Positions 24,985 through 37,700 are shown, numbered from the stretch's first letter. The stretch: 64,000 bases of DNA from Perca fluviatilis (GCF_010015445.1 NC_053134.1:5750636-5814635), one strand, 5' to 3'. Program-made: numbers and translations. Notes: generated by a model from the letters alone, not told the origin.

Positions 24985-25195
24985 AATATGAAACCTTCCT
25001 GGTTATTAAAAGCTGTCTTGCGGGGGCAGCGCTCCTGTCGTTAAGTACTCTTTCAATTATTAACGGCGCCGCCGCTTTCATCCGCTGGCGTGTGAACGGC
25101 AATACAGCCTCAACACACACTTTCACCGCCTGCCTTCTCTTTTCTACTCGGTAACAGGCAAACACACACTCATCAGGTATTCAGCTGTAATTGTC
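24985..25195. promoter_or_regulatory. Strong candidate conserved non-coding element
   Basis: A GC-balanced, CpG-containing block with GGTTATTAAAAGCTGTC, TCAATTATTAACGGCGCC and GCTGGCGTGTGAACGGC. It is preceded by a G-rich tract at 24905-24958. No gene-like ORF is present beyond a 61-residue frame without domain. Confidence 0.35.
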
Positions 25196-25698
25196 GCAGA
25201 GCTGGGGAGAGGACAGGTCAGCGGTGAAAATGATTATATAAAACTGGATGTTTTTTTGTTTGTCTGAGAGCTCCACAGCATGAACAGATGTAATGAAATA
25301 ACTTTTACAACAAAGCTAAATTAAAATAAACCGCACTGGCTGAAACATTTTTCAAACCCGAGCGGGCCAGCCTCTGCAGGAAACTGCAGGTACACACCGC
25401 TGGCCAGCAGTGCTCAGGTCAGGCCCAATTTGGGGGCATTTTCCTCAACTGTCAAGTGCCCGTCAAGCTTCAGCAATAAAGGAGAGGAGATAAGGACAGG
25501 ATATTCGAGATAGTTGGGATTGAGCTGTGGGCAATAAGGGAGGAAGCTTTTAGGGTGTTATCCTGTCTCTCTCTTCGCAGCTCCAAATGTTCCTGTGCCT
25601 CCGATGAGACGCGCTCATGTGACAGATTACCAGCACAAATGCTGCTGGAGGAAAAGCTGGCACAGTAAGAGATCCAAACACACCACCGCCAGATATAT

Positions 25699-25804
<106 letters not shown>

Positions 25805-26379
25805 GTGTGTAGAAGAGAGAGACGGATGTGTGAAGATGTTTTCTAGCACTAACATGCAGGACATCACTCACATATTCATGCACTTATGGCTGTGGTTTTG
25901 TGTGAAGTCTCGGAGCTTCTGCACAGGATGGTGAATTCCTTTGTAAAGAAGACTTTATTAATCGTTTGTAAATAACTGCTTCATATACTAGCCAATAATA
26001 AGACTTTTTGTTTGCCAGGTTGTGATCAAACCCTTTTGGCCATTGTTAATCCTCCCATAGCATAAACTGATACGTTTTTAGCAGACTATTTAGGAAACGT
26101 CAAGTACTCCATTAGTTACAACGAAAATTCTTTAAACATTGGCAACAGGCTGAATTATTTTTAACCGCACTTGAAAATAATTTTGGGCAAAAAAATTGTT
26201 AGGACTCAATTATAGACAGAGATGACAAGATGGAGATGTTTTTGCGTATGGAGGTTTCCTGACAAAAAATGGGGAGGTTAGGCGGTCATACCTTGCTGTG
26301 GGACTATTTTGGGCTCTTGGGGAACACTTGTTTAAGTGAAGCCCAGTCATTCTGCCCATTGAAAGTTAGCAGATTAAGG

Positions 26380-27330
26380 AATGTTGGATTGAGCACTGCT
26401 TATCGACCGTGGCCGGGGCGCGTTTCCACCCTGGAGATGGGACGCGAGGCACTGGGGCGTGATGACGACCGTCCCCTGGGACTCCTGTCCAATTACAGCT
26501 CAAAATGAGCCAGGAGAGCGCAGAGATTGGGCTGGGCGCACCAAGGTGATGATGGTAGGAGGGAGGGGGCTGAGAGATGGAAAATAAGAGGGGGCCAAGG
26601 ATATTAGTAGCACTTGAAATTAATGGGGCAAGGGTGGAGCGGGGCTCCCAGGGGTTAGCAGAGGGCCCGATGACGACATTAACTCGGCCCTGAAGCAGGC
26701 ATTATGTGCGGAGAGGTTCCAGTAATCTCGGGACACAGAGCAGAGAGGGCTCACAAGTTTCCCCAGATTGCAGCGCTGCCGCCGGGGCTAAGCTTGGCCT
26801 GGAACATCAACCATGGTGATGTACACCGAGTTAACTGTGCATAACGCTATTAGAGGGAAGCCAGACACTTCTGATGCTCAATACAACCAAGCATGGTCAG
26901 ATAGCTAAGCTGAGAATTCTAGGTTGCAATCTAGAATTCATCCCGACCCACATCCCATAAAAACTGACAAATTGAAAGATTTCAGTAAAGATTTTAATAA
27001 GCTCTGGCGTTCGGAGGGCCTTCATTTGCAATGTCATATTTGGACGACTCTGCTCCGAGAGCTATTAAGCAGAAATGCGTTCGTCTATAAAAGAGCTCTT
27101 CTGTGTGTGATTGCCATTTAATAGCCGGCCATACGTTCACACTCCAGTCTCGCTGTAATGTTTCAGTGCACCAGGGACCATCAGTGAGCAAGGAGAGAGA
27201 ACCCAGGGCCACGAAACATCTCGTCCAAATTACCGTCATCTTCCAAAGCATGGCGTCGAGGGGATGAGATGAAATGTTGTCATAATGTCGCTGTGGCGGA
27301 GCTCATTGCCTGCACATTCAATGCGTACAG
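26380..27330. promoter_or_regulatory. Candidate conserved non-coding block
   Basis: Nearly 1 kb free of recognisable repeats, with balanced composition and many isolated CpGs. It includes GACGACATTAACTCGGCCC, GCTATTAGAGGGAAGCC, CTTCATTTGCAATGTCAT and TGCCATTTAATAGCC. Reading frames exist on both strands but none resembles a known family. It is the densest CNE-like stretch in the window. Confidence 0.35.
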
Positions 27331-27339
27331 CCAGAAGAT

Positions 27340-28010
27340 ATGACAAAGACCGGAATAATAACAAGCTGATGCTGTACACACACCAGGATACAAACGATAA
27401 ATCTGTTTTGGTTACACATTCCATGACGATTTCATTAATACTAGACTGATTGTATATGGGAAGCCGGGATTGTCTAATTACACATACATTTTCACACAAG
27501 TACACGTGTTCTGGTACATTTCTCATGGTTTTAATGGAGAGTTTTAGTATGCCATTAAGGCTTCATAGTGGCCAACACATTTTGTGAATGTGACAGCTTA
27601 AAAACAGTCAAATTCACCTTGAAAGATAGTGAATAATAGTATAAGATATCAGCCTGTATCAGTTGCAATAACCCACTATCAGTGGGTGTTGAGAGGGTGA
27701 AAAGGACAGATAGACGCATTTTAAGTTTTCGCCAGGAGTCAGCAATGCTTTTAATACGTACAGTCACATCAATGGCACATTAAGACAGTGTAACCACGGC
27801 AACAGACACCAGGATTATGTCAAAGAGAGGCAGACAAAAGATCCAAAAATGCTTTGTGTAAAACAGTGGCAACACAGTCCTGAGAGAAAAGAAAAGACAA
27901 GAAAGGAAAGAAAAGAAAAGAATTAAAGACAGAAATAAGCAAATTTCCAAGAAAGAAAGCTAGAAATGTACTCAGTGCTGCGAGGACAGGATTTGCAGCT
28001 CACGCTGAGT
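27340..28010. other. Gene-free stretch
   Basis: AT-rich DNA. An AAAG/GAAA-rich stretch lies at 27886-27960. No gene is supported. Confidence 0.5.
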
Positions 28011-28016
28011 GTGTGT

Positions 28017-28175
28017 GGAGTTGTATTAACCACATTATGGGGACATAAATCTGGGCAAACAGTTTTTGGGGGACTTGTATCCATTTGGGGACAAAACGCA
28101 TGTCCCCACAAGGTTAACCCTTATAACATTTTAGGGTTTAGACTTGATTTTTGGTTAAACCTAGGGTTAGGCATG
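28017..28175 (+). repeat. Dispersed teleost repeat fragment with TGGGGACA motifs
   Basis: It contains ACATTATGGGGACATAAATC and CATGTCCCCACAAGGTTAAC in opposite orientation, followed by CCTAGGGTTAGG-like words. This pattern recurs widely in fish introns. The class was not determined. Confidence 0.55.
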
Positions 28176-28227
28176 TAGTTGATCAACTGAGGGATCAGCT
28201 TTCCATATCATATGCATCTCTCACACA

Positions 28228-28291
28228 CGCACGCCCACATGCACGCACACACACACATGCACACACACACATGCACACACACACACACGCA
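28228..28291. repeat. Imperfect (CA)n/(CACG) repeat
   Basis: CA units interrupted by GC and ATG steps, giving Cys/Val-rich frames on the minus strand. Confidence 0.9.
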
Positions 28292-28598
28292 GTATGAGAT
28301 GTAATGACCATGATGGCTCCGGGGCTCTTTCTTGAGCCATCCGACTGTGAGCAGAACATTAAGCAACAGTCCACTCCCATAAAACACACAATGTTTCTGC
28401 AGCTGCAGTAACACCGTCTGTCTCTTCCCGCTTCTCGCTTGCTCTTCACCACTCCCCCCCCCTTTTGACATTTTCATCTTTATCCAATTTGTTGGTCTTC
28501 AAGAGCCAAATTCAGCCAGGTCAAGCAAAAGTAACTTCTCAAAACCTGGCTGCTTTCTTTAAAACTCTGTTGCAATGAAGTACTTTTGTACTTAAGTA

Positions 28599-28698
28599 CA
28601 GTGGGTGGGCAAAATAAAATGAACATCTTATAATACAATAAACCCATCCATTCAAATCCCAATTGCTGTAAGGCGTTTCTATTTTTGTCCACCCCCTG
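28599..28698. mobile_element. Tc1/mariner-like MITE, about 100 bp with TA borders
   Basis: The left end CAGTGGGTGGGCAAAATA and the right end TATTTTTGTCCACCCCCTG are inverted repeats with few mismatches. The element is directly flanked by TA on both sides (28597-28598 and 28699-28700), the target-site signature of Tc1/mariner elements. There is no coding capacity. Confidence 0.85.
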
Positions 28699-28701
28699 TA
28701 T

Positions 28702-30795
28702 AAAATCCCTGAACCAAGGTAAAAGTTGACTTTAAAGCATTGAGTCATCAACGAGTTATCTCAGAGACAAGTTGAAACACAGACTGCCATAAATTACAAA
28801 GTCAAATGCCCATAAATTAGCCAATCACAGCACAGACCCAACAGAAATGTGTCACAATGCTAAATGTTGTAATATGGGTACTGCTTTGTCACTTCCTTTT
28901 TCAGCCACAGATGTCTTTTGATGACTGTGAGTGTCCTGGAATTTAAACAGCTTGTTTCGAAAGCCGAAAATCTCCTATGTTGAAGTGCATGGTGAAGTAA
29001 TAGTTGAGCCATTGATCTTTTTGTGCAAATGGAGAGCAGATTCCTCCTTATTTCACCTTTGAAAACGTAGTTGCTTTTATTTAGAACTGAAATCTGCACG
29101 TTTACATTACATTATTGCAATCTTTGGCGAGTTTTTGTTAAAATTATTTTGAAACTACCACAAAGGACATTTTACTTTTTAACATGACTTTTTTTTAATA
29201 AATAAACATTAGAAATCACTGTGTCCTGTGTTCTAGAGACATAATGGGAACATGAACACCAGGGTCGCTTTCACACTGTTCAGTCACACATGCTCCATTA
29301 AGAAATTGACCATTTAATTCAAATTGTTATATCGTTAGACTTGAAGCAAAATGCTCAAAAAGAGATTCTGCTGGAAGTCGTAATCAACCGCAAATGCAGA
29401 TAACGCTCATCAAAAGCTAAGAAAAAGCTAAATAACCGATGGGTTCTGAGATTGCACTCCTGCCAATGTGTTCCGCCTCTTTTGCTCTCCACACCGACTG
29501 TTTACCTGAATGCAACCAAAGCCCACTCCAATGTGATTGGTCAATACTACTTGGAATACAAACCAGAACGTTTGCGATACCAAATTCTTGTCTGTTGCCT
29601 AACGATTCCGCATTCACATGCAGATATCTGTTTATAGAGATTATGTCTCAGATACTGTACTAGGAATGGAGTGATAGACCAAATTCTCAAAGTCTATATG
29701 AATACTTTAAATCGAAAGAAGTAAAGAAAACCATGCAGGAAATGTTTCCTAGTCGTTTCACTTATTTGAATTTATTGTAAAGATACATTTGGGATTTTTG
29801 TATAGTCAAAGTAAAACAGTAACACAAGTCCAGTACTAGATCATGTAAATAAGGGGTTTTCCCTTTCTTTCACAGAGACAAAACGACTCAGAGTCTGGAG
29901 CGAATCAGCTCTGGTTGTTACATCATACAGAATCCCCACTATCTGGGCTCCACCCTGCAGCACTGTTCCCTTTTCAACACTATGTCAGTCTGTGTGTGAT
30001 CTTCTTCATGGCATATACTGAGTTGTGCAAGTCCAATTTCTTATCCCTGCTCTGGTTTACCTCTTCCACTTGCCAGTACTGTTAATGTCATACAGCTTCA
30101 ACTTCCCCAGCCTAATAGAGCTCAACAGTGTTGTACCTTTGCCTTTTTTGACGTTTTCAAAATGTTCTTTTGCGTTGTATCAAATGTTTTATGGTCATGA
30201 TTTATCTCGTAGCTGGTTGGCTTGGTTTCAGGCTTAAAACTCTTGATATAAGCATTTTATGAAAAGTCAATGGAGCAACTGAATGAGGAAAATCACTTCT
30301 GGAACAGGAGCTGTTCAAAAAGTGGGCGGTCACTGTTAAGGAACCGATAACTAGGGACGCACCTCCCAATAAGAAGAGACAGACAGAGGGTTGTCTACCT
30401 CCACCACAATGTAGTTTGAATGATTATATTGCCGAATTGATCAATACTACATTTGTTGTGAATCTAAATTTGGCACTTAGTATCAGCCCACATCAACCAA
30501 CACTGGTTGTATCCCGTTGACAGCGATCATGGCTGTGACTAAAGATGACTGTAAACCCTCTACAGTCAATCAGCTGTACCTCCTTGTCTGTTCTGTCCAG
30601 ACAGTTTGTATTTAAAATAATAAGAATATAAAAAAAAACTTCTATATTTTCACTAATTTTTCTCTTGAGCTCTGTTTTTTCCTTTCTTCTTTTTCCAACC
30701 TCCCTTTTGCAACACTCCAGGGTCACCATCTGCATGGCAACACTCACAGCGTGACACTTCCAAAACCCAGGAGGAGGAAGAGAGCGACAGAGCAC
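28702..30795. other. Gene-free stretch
   Basis: Single-copy AT-rich DNA. No gene or repeat array was recognised apart from short A/T runs. Confidence 0.45.
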
Positions 30796-30797
30796 AG

Positions 30798-30798
<1 letters not shown>

Positions 30799-30838
<40 letters not shown>
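30799..30838. repeat. (CT)n microsatellite
   Basis: About 19 CT units. It explains an Arg-Glu repeat frame on the minus strand. Confidence 0.97.
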
Positions 30839-30839
<1 letters not shown>

Positions 30840-31910
30840 TCACGGGCCACCCATAATTCATTAGCTCACCCTCTCATATTTTTCTCTCTTTGCAGTGTGA
30901 CCGATGCGGGTTTCTGAAAGCTGGTTGGGAAATTTTCTGGAATGAAGGTGCTGACAGTCCATAGTTCGTACCGGCATTCAGCATTTTTTAATTTGACCAT
31001 TTTTATGCCAAACCTCATTCAGAAAAAAAAGCTATATTTTAGACCGTGGAACAATAAAATGTCCCATTTAAAACCAATGAAGGTATGCATACTTGTAGAC
31101 TATAATCAATCAAACTGCAAACTACAAATACTCATACATAACTTTTTAACGTTAAGCCCATATCGGCCTCATTTAATGGCTCAACTGTACATATCATTAA
31201 TGTTGCATATCCATCTACATGACAAATAATGATTTCCTTCACAGATAGCCTCTTGTGCTGCACAGCTTCAATCCGATCTATTGAAGTGATCCTTGCAAAA
31301 ACCAAACACTCACTATCATTGGTCAGTTTTTTTTTATCTGGCCTCTGATCATGCATTGTCTGCATTTTTTTAAATTTTTGGCTTCACTTTGAACATCCAT
31401 CAGTCACACACACACACACACACAAAGAGATTTAATTCCTTTTTTTTTTTATTATTTTCTTCACCGGGCAGAGTGCCAATGTTTTCCTTTCCTTCACTGA
31501 CTCTCACCCCCTCATCCCTCCTGCTCTTCTTCCCCCCCGCCCCCTTCTTCCTCACCCCTCTCCTTTACTCCGCTAAGCTTTCCCGTTACGGTTGCAAGCA
31601 AAAGCTGTTTATTTATTCAGACAAGATCTATTTTTCCCCTCTCATTTTTCTACCCCCCACACTCTTCTTTCTTTCTCTCCCTCATCCTCTTCCCCCCTCT
31701 TGTTACATGCTTGTAGAGGATCACTGTGATCGGGGGGCAGGGGGTGGGATCTGATGCACTGAAAGGGAGCGGAAGAAATTCACTGCGATTTGGAGGTGAA
31801 GACGAAATTTCAAAAAGAGAAAAAAAGGGATATAAACACAGAAGGTGGAGGAGATAGTCCACTCTTAAGCTATACTGCACAAAGACGGTTATGTGTCACC
31901 GGGGGGGAGG
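30840..31910. other. Gene-free stretch, pyrimidine-rich
   Basis: It contains a short CA run at 31404-31424 and a long C/T-rich strand at 31440-31710. The 121-residue frame here is low-complexity Ser/Pro/Phe and is not considered coding. Confidence 0.5.
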
Positions 31911-31913
31911 GGA

Positions 31914-31951
31914 ACACACACAAACACACACACACACACACACAAACACAC
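31914..31951. repeat. (CA)n microsatellite, interrupted
   Basis: CA run with AAC interruptions. Confidence 0.93.
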
Positions 31952-32028
31952 CGGTATAAAGCTTCTTTAAGGGCATGACCGTTGTGTGAATAACACTGTA
32001 ACAGAGTATGGCACTAAAATACATGATT

Positions 32029-32030
<2 letters not shown>

Positions 32031-32110
<80 letters not shown>
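32031..32110. repeat. (TG)n microsatellite, 40 units
   Basis: Uninterrupted TG run followed by a GAGA-rich stretch. Confidence 0.99.
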
Positions 32111-32111
<1 letters not shown>

Positions 32112-32221
32112 AGAGAGCGAGAGGGTTGGTGTAAGAGAGAGAGTGCGAGCAAGAGAGCTAGAGGGCCGTGCTCCAGGTGGTACATTATTAAACAGATTTG
32201 TCACTTTGGGCCAATGGCATT

Positions 32222-32223
<2 letters not shown>

Positions 32224-32298
<75 letters not shown>

Positions 32299-32314
32299 TG
32301 AGTGAGGATGAGTG

Positions 32315-32407
<93 letters not shown>
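32224..32407. repeat. Two long (TG)n runs separated by a GAGT-rich spacer
   Basis: TG at about 32224-32296 and 32318-32407, with GAGTGAGTGAGGATGAGTGAG between. The spacer probably arose from TG to GAGT mutation followed by local duplication. Confidence 0.98.
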
Positions 32408-32454
32408 TTGCACGCGCACAGGCTAATGTATAGGTTGCACTTATTGGCCTCTTA

Positions 32455-32640
32455 AATGGAGAAGAGAGAAAAGAAAGAAGGAAGGAAAAGACAAACAGAA
32501 ATAAATAAGGAAAAGGCTAAAGAAAACTAGGTTGAAATAAAGAAGACAAGTAATAGCATAGAAGGAAAAGAAAAAAAACAGCATAAGACAATTCAAAATG
32601 AAAACATCAAAAAGAAAAAAGACAAATATGCATAAAGAAG
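32455..32640. other. Purine-rich stretch
   Basis: Strongly A/G-biased plus strand (GAAAGAAGGAAGGAAAAG and similar). No gene. Confidence 0.7.
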
Positions 32641-32729
32641 GTTGGTATTTCTTATATGTTCAGCATATTTGAATAGAACGCCATGCTCACTGATTATATA
32701 CTGCCTGTATGAACTAACACACATGAATA

Positions 32730-32755
32730 CACACACACACACACACACACACACA
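32730..32755. repeat. Short (CA)n microsatellite
   Basis: About 13 CA units. Confidence 0.93.
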
Positions 32756-32917
32756 GATCGTCATGTGAGGTGTGTGCTATGGTTGTGTTTTAAATCCCTA
32801 AAGCTGCTGTTGACTAAGCTGATCTTTGTTGGGAAGAAGGAAAAAAGCAGCAACTGTATCTTCCATGACAGGCAACAACACTTGTTTTACTCAAAAATAA
32901 CATTAAAGAGACAGTGT

Positions 32918-32920
<3 letters not shown>

Positions 32921-33001
<81 letters not shown>
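32921..33001. repeat. (CA)n microsatellite, 40 units
   Basis: Uninterrupted CA run. It is opposite in strand sense to the TG runs 0.5-0.9 kb to the left, so the two could pair in inverted orientation. Confidence 0.99.
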
Positions 33002-33004
<3 letters not shown>

Positions 33005-34053
33005 ACCGGTGAGCACTCTGTTTGAAAAGGCTGAGAATAATGCAGCGCCGCAACTGAAATATACTTGCAAAGGCAGAACAACAATGCCAAGGTTTTGACT
33101 TTGATGGCAGCAGGAGACAGAAACCATATTTCGATACATATTTTAAAATCCGTCCATTTTCACTCAGATACTTTTACTCTCAGCGAAATAGAAAACATAT
33201 TACATAAGATATGACATTATGACCACAAACCTCTCCTTTCAAACCAAAGGTAATGAACGTTTTCCGTGCTAGTTTCTAGTTGAGTGACAAGAATGCAGAT
33301 GCATTACTAAGCTCAAATTGCAATACCACAATGCTAACAACATACAAATCTAATCACTTTTTTTATGAAATAAAACATTAACCTTCAGGGGAGAGGAGCA
33401 AAGGCACTTTTTCACATAGCAAACACCACGCATGTAACAACTGTGGCTATTTATTGTGTTATCTACAAACTAAATTAATCTTGAGCTGAAATGTGTCATC
33501 AGGCTTACCACCTCAGCTATAGACATTTATAGACACAACCCCAGACTTTCATATTAATCTATATGATACAGTATCACACTGTAATGTTGTTACTGGGACG
33601 AATGGAGCTCATTTTAACAACTTTGTATACTTTTGTGCCACTGGAACAATTAGTCAATAAAGGGCAAACATTCAACACCAATGTTGATGATTGATTTGTA
33701 GTTCAAGTCATGATTTCTTTTGCTTTTATTAGTCTTATTTGATACTAAAATGAATATATATGGGTTTACACGTGTTGCCCGTCAAAAAAAAGCATAACAA
33801 GAAACTGTATCCTCCGGCTCTGAGAACCTGTAATGGGCATTCTTCACTTTTATAGCCCTAACGAATAGTAAGTCAACTGATAACTATGTGAGTTGCAGCC
33901 CGATATGCAGCCCTATACTGTTAAAAAAAAATGAATGAGATCATTGTGTATGTAAATCTGCAAAGTAACTACAGCTGTGAAGTAAATTTAGTGGAGTAAA
34001 AAGAACAATATTGAGTAGCAGAAGTACCTCAAAAGTGCACTTAAGGACAGCAC
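33002..34053. other. Gene-free AT-rich stretch
   Basis: No gene or clear repeat recognised. Confidence 0.5.
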
Positions 34054-34549
34054 TTAAAGGTCCCATATCATGCTCATTTTCAGGTTCATTCTTGTATGTT
34101 GGGCTTCTACTAGAACATGTTTACATGCGTCAATGTTCAAAAAACACTTTATTTTTCTAATACTGTCTGTCTGAATATATATCTGTATTCACCCTCTGTC
34201 TGAAACGCTCTGTTTTAGTGCCTGTCTCTTTAAGCCCCCCCTCCTGAAAAAGCCCAGTGTTCTCTGATTGATTGCCGTTTACAGGTCTTGTGCATATGCG
34301 CTCTCGGAGTCTCTTCACCGTCATTGCAGCCGGGGAATGACTGTAACGCCACTGTAGCGCCATTTTCTACCTATATACAGAATAGTTGTGACATCACAAC
34401 CGTACGGAAGTCCTGACGGCTCATTTAAAGTCACAGTTTCTCAATCTGGGCTGTGTGCATTTCTCTGTGGATCGAGTGTTTTTAACAGTATTTATATAGC
34501 ACCTCTATCTGCTTTATAATAAAAAAAATGAATAATATGGAACCTTTAA
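34054..34549 (+). mobile_element. Intact MITE, TTAA-flanked 'TTAAAGGTCCCATAT' family
   Basis: The left end TTAAAGGTCCCATATCATGC and right end ATAATATGGAACCTTTAA are inverted repeats, with TTAA at both borders. A diverged copy in the same orientation is at 14640-15200. It is non-coding, about 0.5 kb, and of a type very common in teleost genomes. The TTAA borders suggest a piggyBac- or Kolobok-type source. Confidence 0.85.
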
Positions 34550-34666
34550 GTAAATGTACTTGGTAATGTTCCACTACTGTAAATCACATATTGATAACCC
34601 TATAATAGAAATATAATCATTTTAGAGGTGGCAATGAGTGAACAATATTCAACTTAACAGCACCCC

Positions 34667-34667
<1 letters not shown>

Positions 34668-34705
<38 letters not shown>

Positions 34706-34709
34706 ACAC
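34668..34709. repeat. (CA)n microsatellite
   Basis: CA run after a short C tract, with one TCA interruption near the end. Confidence 0.95.
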
Positions 34710-34889
34710 CTGGATGAGTCTCGCCTACATGCAGCTCTTTCCTTCTTTTCCCTCCTTTCTCCTTTAATTTCTAGTCTTTCCTTCTGCCCTTCCCTCTCTG
34801 TCATCGTTCCCCCGTCTCTTTTGTGTTTTGTGACGCACTCTCGCCTCAACTATGTTATTATCTCTTGCTGATTCCAGAGAGTTTGGAGG

Positions 34890-35090
34890 AATTCAGCCCT
34901 CCTTCTCTTTCTCCCTTGGCTTGCCCCGTCCGCCTCCGTCACTCTGAGGCTGAATGCAGCATTGTTCTCCGCGGCTACAAAGCTTTGATTGACAGCTGTG
35001 GGAAGTGGAGAGTGCATTTTGAATGTCCACCCTGCGCCCCCACCCCATGTGCGGTTAAAATACAAGATCCAGTCGGGGGTGCATCATTTG
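34890..35090. promoter_or_regulatory. Candidate CNE with PBX-MEIS composite site
   Basis: A repeat-free, CpG-containing block. It holds TGATTGACAG at 34986-34995, the canonical composite site for PBX-MEIS/PREP homeodomain complexes, next to CAGCTG, an E-box. The surrounding GCATTGTTCTCCGCGGC and GTGCATTTTGAATGTCC look constrained. Function is inferred from motif identity only. Confidence 0.4.
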
Positions 35091-35159
35091 AAAGAAAAAA
35101 AAACAAACACAAAAACGTCAAAACTGTAGTTATGATTTAAACAACTCTTACAATTCTTT

Positions 35160-35180
35160 TATATATATATATATATATAT
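35160..35180. repeat. (AT)n microsatellite
   Basis: About 10 AT units. Confidence 0.95.
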
Positions 35181-36084
35181 TATCAGTTTGACTCCACACT
35201 CAGGGTTTTACATCAAAAAAGGTGACTAAAATTCTCTGACTAACCTGCAAATCGAAATGTGAAGGTACAATTACAGTCCACGTTCTTTTTTTTCTCTAAA
35301 ACTTCTCATTCTTTCCACTCATTCAAACGTAACATCGACCTCCGATGCCTTCCGGAGCAGAGAAGCTCTGCTCCTTAGGGGACCGAAGAACCGCAGCACA
35401 AGTCCAAACCTTCTGAGGTGTTTCCTCCCAGGATAAATGCCTGGACATAGCTCGTTTGGACATTACATATTATGACTGAAACGGCATCATCGTTCACATG
35501 CGTCAAATTCAGTTTCAAAAGCTAGCGATCAGTGAGCAAATCCAGACAGGGAGGGCAGCAGAGACAGTATCACAAATAACACAAACATGTAAGCCTCATT
35601 TCTACATACAGTACTACAACACAGTGATGGAAAGGTAGAAGCAGAGAGGATTGTTTCCAAAATTAGAGGGATTTATCAAGTAAATAGTGGATTTGGATTT
35701 CAAATCAAACATTAGGATGAAATGACACCTGCCTCATTCTACATAATGGCTTCGGTGTACCGTGACAGTCTAGCATGCTTTTTTTCTGAGCTTTTTTCCC
35801 CAAGATGACAAGGAAGATATTTTGGAGAAGAAAAAAAAACGCTTAAAACTTCATCAATTTCTAAGCAATACAAATAATGCTCCGATTTCAAGATAAAACA
35901 CTGACTATCGGCAGCTTGGTGCTGCAAATATCAGTAACCGCCTTCGCCAAATGTTTTCACTCTAACTCTTTAGTTAAACCAGTATAATCCTGAGCGGGGA
36001 AAAAAAGGTCTGGCTTGTAGATAAAGCACCACACACACACACTGCTCACGCCACACTCGCACACACTATCAGAGGGGATTTAAA

Positions 36085-36250
36085 GATTCAAACAGTGGTC
36101 TTGGCTAATTAGGCGGATGGATTTGTGCCTCTCTTCCCGGTCCAGCGGGATATAAAGCGACACATAATGCAAGCGGACGGACTCTTTAAGTAGATTAATT
36201 AAAACCAACACCGCGGGGTCAAAGGTCAAGCCCCCTTTCGCTGTCAACAC
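36085..36250. promoter_or_regulatory. Candidate CNE with a DR1 nuclear-receptor site
   Basis: A repeat-free block with TTGGCTAATTAGGCGG and TAGATTAATTAAAACC. It includes GGGTCAAAGGTCA at 36216-36228, a direct repeat with one-base spacing. DR1 is the binding pattern of RXR heterodimers, HNF4 and COUP-TF. Activity is not demonstrable from sequence. Confidence 0.4.
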
Positions 36251-36659
36251 CCCCTCCCCCTTCCCCTTTTTTCCTCCAGCCTCGCTCGGAGCGCACTCGA
36301 GCTGCAGGATGCTACACCTGCGATAAGTGAAAGGATTTAGATGATTGGACGACTGTGAAAAGGGACCCTGAAGAGCTCGAGGAGGGAAAAACGCAGCAGC
36401 GAAGGAATGACGGTGGAGTTTTTTTCATTTTTTTTTTTTTAAGTCATTAGACATTTAGACTCATTTTCACATTAGCACTGAATATACGCACTTCACCCTC
36501 AACTAGTGCGTTCGTATTTCTCTTTAACAACACACTTTTATCTTTGGCTTCCTGTCTCTGAACATCCAGCAATGATTTAACCAGACAGTAATAGAATAAA
36601 AACCTGAGCTCTCCTCTCTCTCCTCCCTAATTGAATCCAGAACACACCTTGCGTTTGCT

Positions 36660-36870
36660 GCGTGCGTGTGTGTGTGTATGTGTGTGCTGATGTAATCAGA
36701 TGGAATTAATATGCATGCTGTTTCTCATTATGGCATAACTGAACTGCACTTCAGATATATGGCTTGCACTGTGAGAGGCACAGACAGATTTCTAACATCC
36801 ATCCTCCGTGCTCTCTCTGGAACATGAGTGTGTGTTCATACATACGTGTGTGTGTGTGTGTGTGTGTTTA
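36660..36870. repeat. Short (TG)n runs
   Basis: TG runs at about 36666-36687 and 36845-36868. Confidence 0.9.
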
Positions 36871-37376
36871 CAGACTGATAGATGGAAGAGATCGTGAATG
36901 CAGAAGACACACCTCGCTGCTGATCTGATCTGATAACACTTGCTTTACCACACATTTGTCACTTGCATTAACTCCTTATTGCATTTAAAGTAAATCGAAT
37001 TCCACAGAGTTGCATTAACTTGCTAATTGCGATGACGCGCTTATCATGCTGCCTAATTGTGTTACAGCAGAGAGGTCTCATCTTTCACCTGCAACGATAT
37101 GTTTTCTTTATAATGTCTTCATATCTTTGTTTCATTTTACCAGCAGCATTCGATTACCAAACGCTGCGAGTCGCCGCTGTCGCTCAACCATAACGCCAAA
37201 AAAAAAAAAAGGTGGCCAGGCTCCAGCTGCGGTATCGTGAATGAACATTTAGAAAAATTATATCTCACTAAATCAAGTGGTTTTCGCTCCTCACCGCTTC
37301 CCTTTGTTCAACTGCTTCTGCTTCTCGGCAATAACAACAACAACACACTTTCTTGTTAATGCTGCGTTTATGATAT

Positions 37377-37385
37377 GAGTGTGTG

Positions 37386-37419
<34 letters not shown>

Positions 37420-37420
37420 C
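37377..37420. repeat. (TG)n microsatellite, interrupted
   Basis: TG run with one TTTG interruption. Confidence 0.95.
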
Positions 37421-37700
37421 GTTAAGTGCGTCTCTGAGCGTGACGGAGGTGAGTCTCATTAGGGAGAGAACGACACAGAGAACGGCGCCAAGGTGCTTCA
37501 TTATCATAAATGATTGAGAAGAGCGTTTCGTGCTCATTTGTGTTGGTGAAAGTGTGTGTGTGTGTGCGCGCGCGAGCGCGAGAGTGTCGGGCACGGCGAT
37601 AAGCTGGTCTTTATTAAGATGTGCCGTCTTTGGAGAGGGACAGCTGCTCCTGCCTCTTATCTGGAATAACAAAGGTTTAATGAGGGAAGAGACGAGGGAC
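37421..37700. promoter_or_regulatory. Candidate conserved non-coding element
   Basis: A CpG-containing block with GAGTCTCATTAGGGAGAG, CATTATCATAAATGATTGAG, CGATAAGCTGGTC and TTTATTAAGATGTGCC. A short GT/GC alternation at 37551-37580 splits it. No coding signature. Confidence 0.3.
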
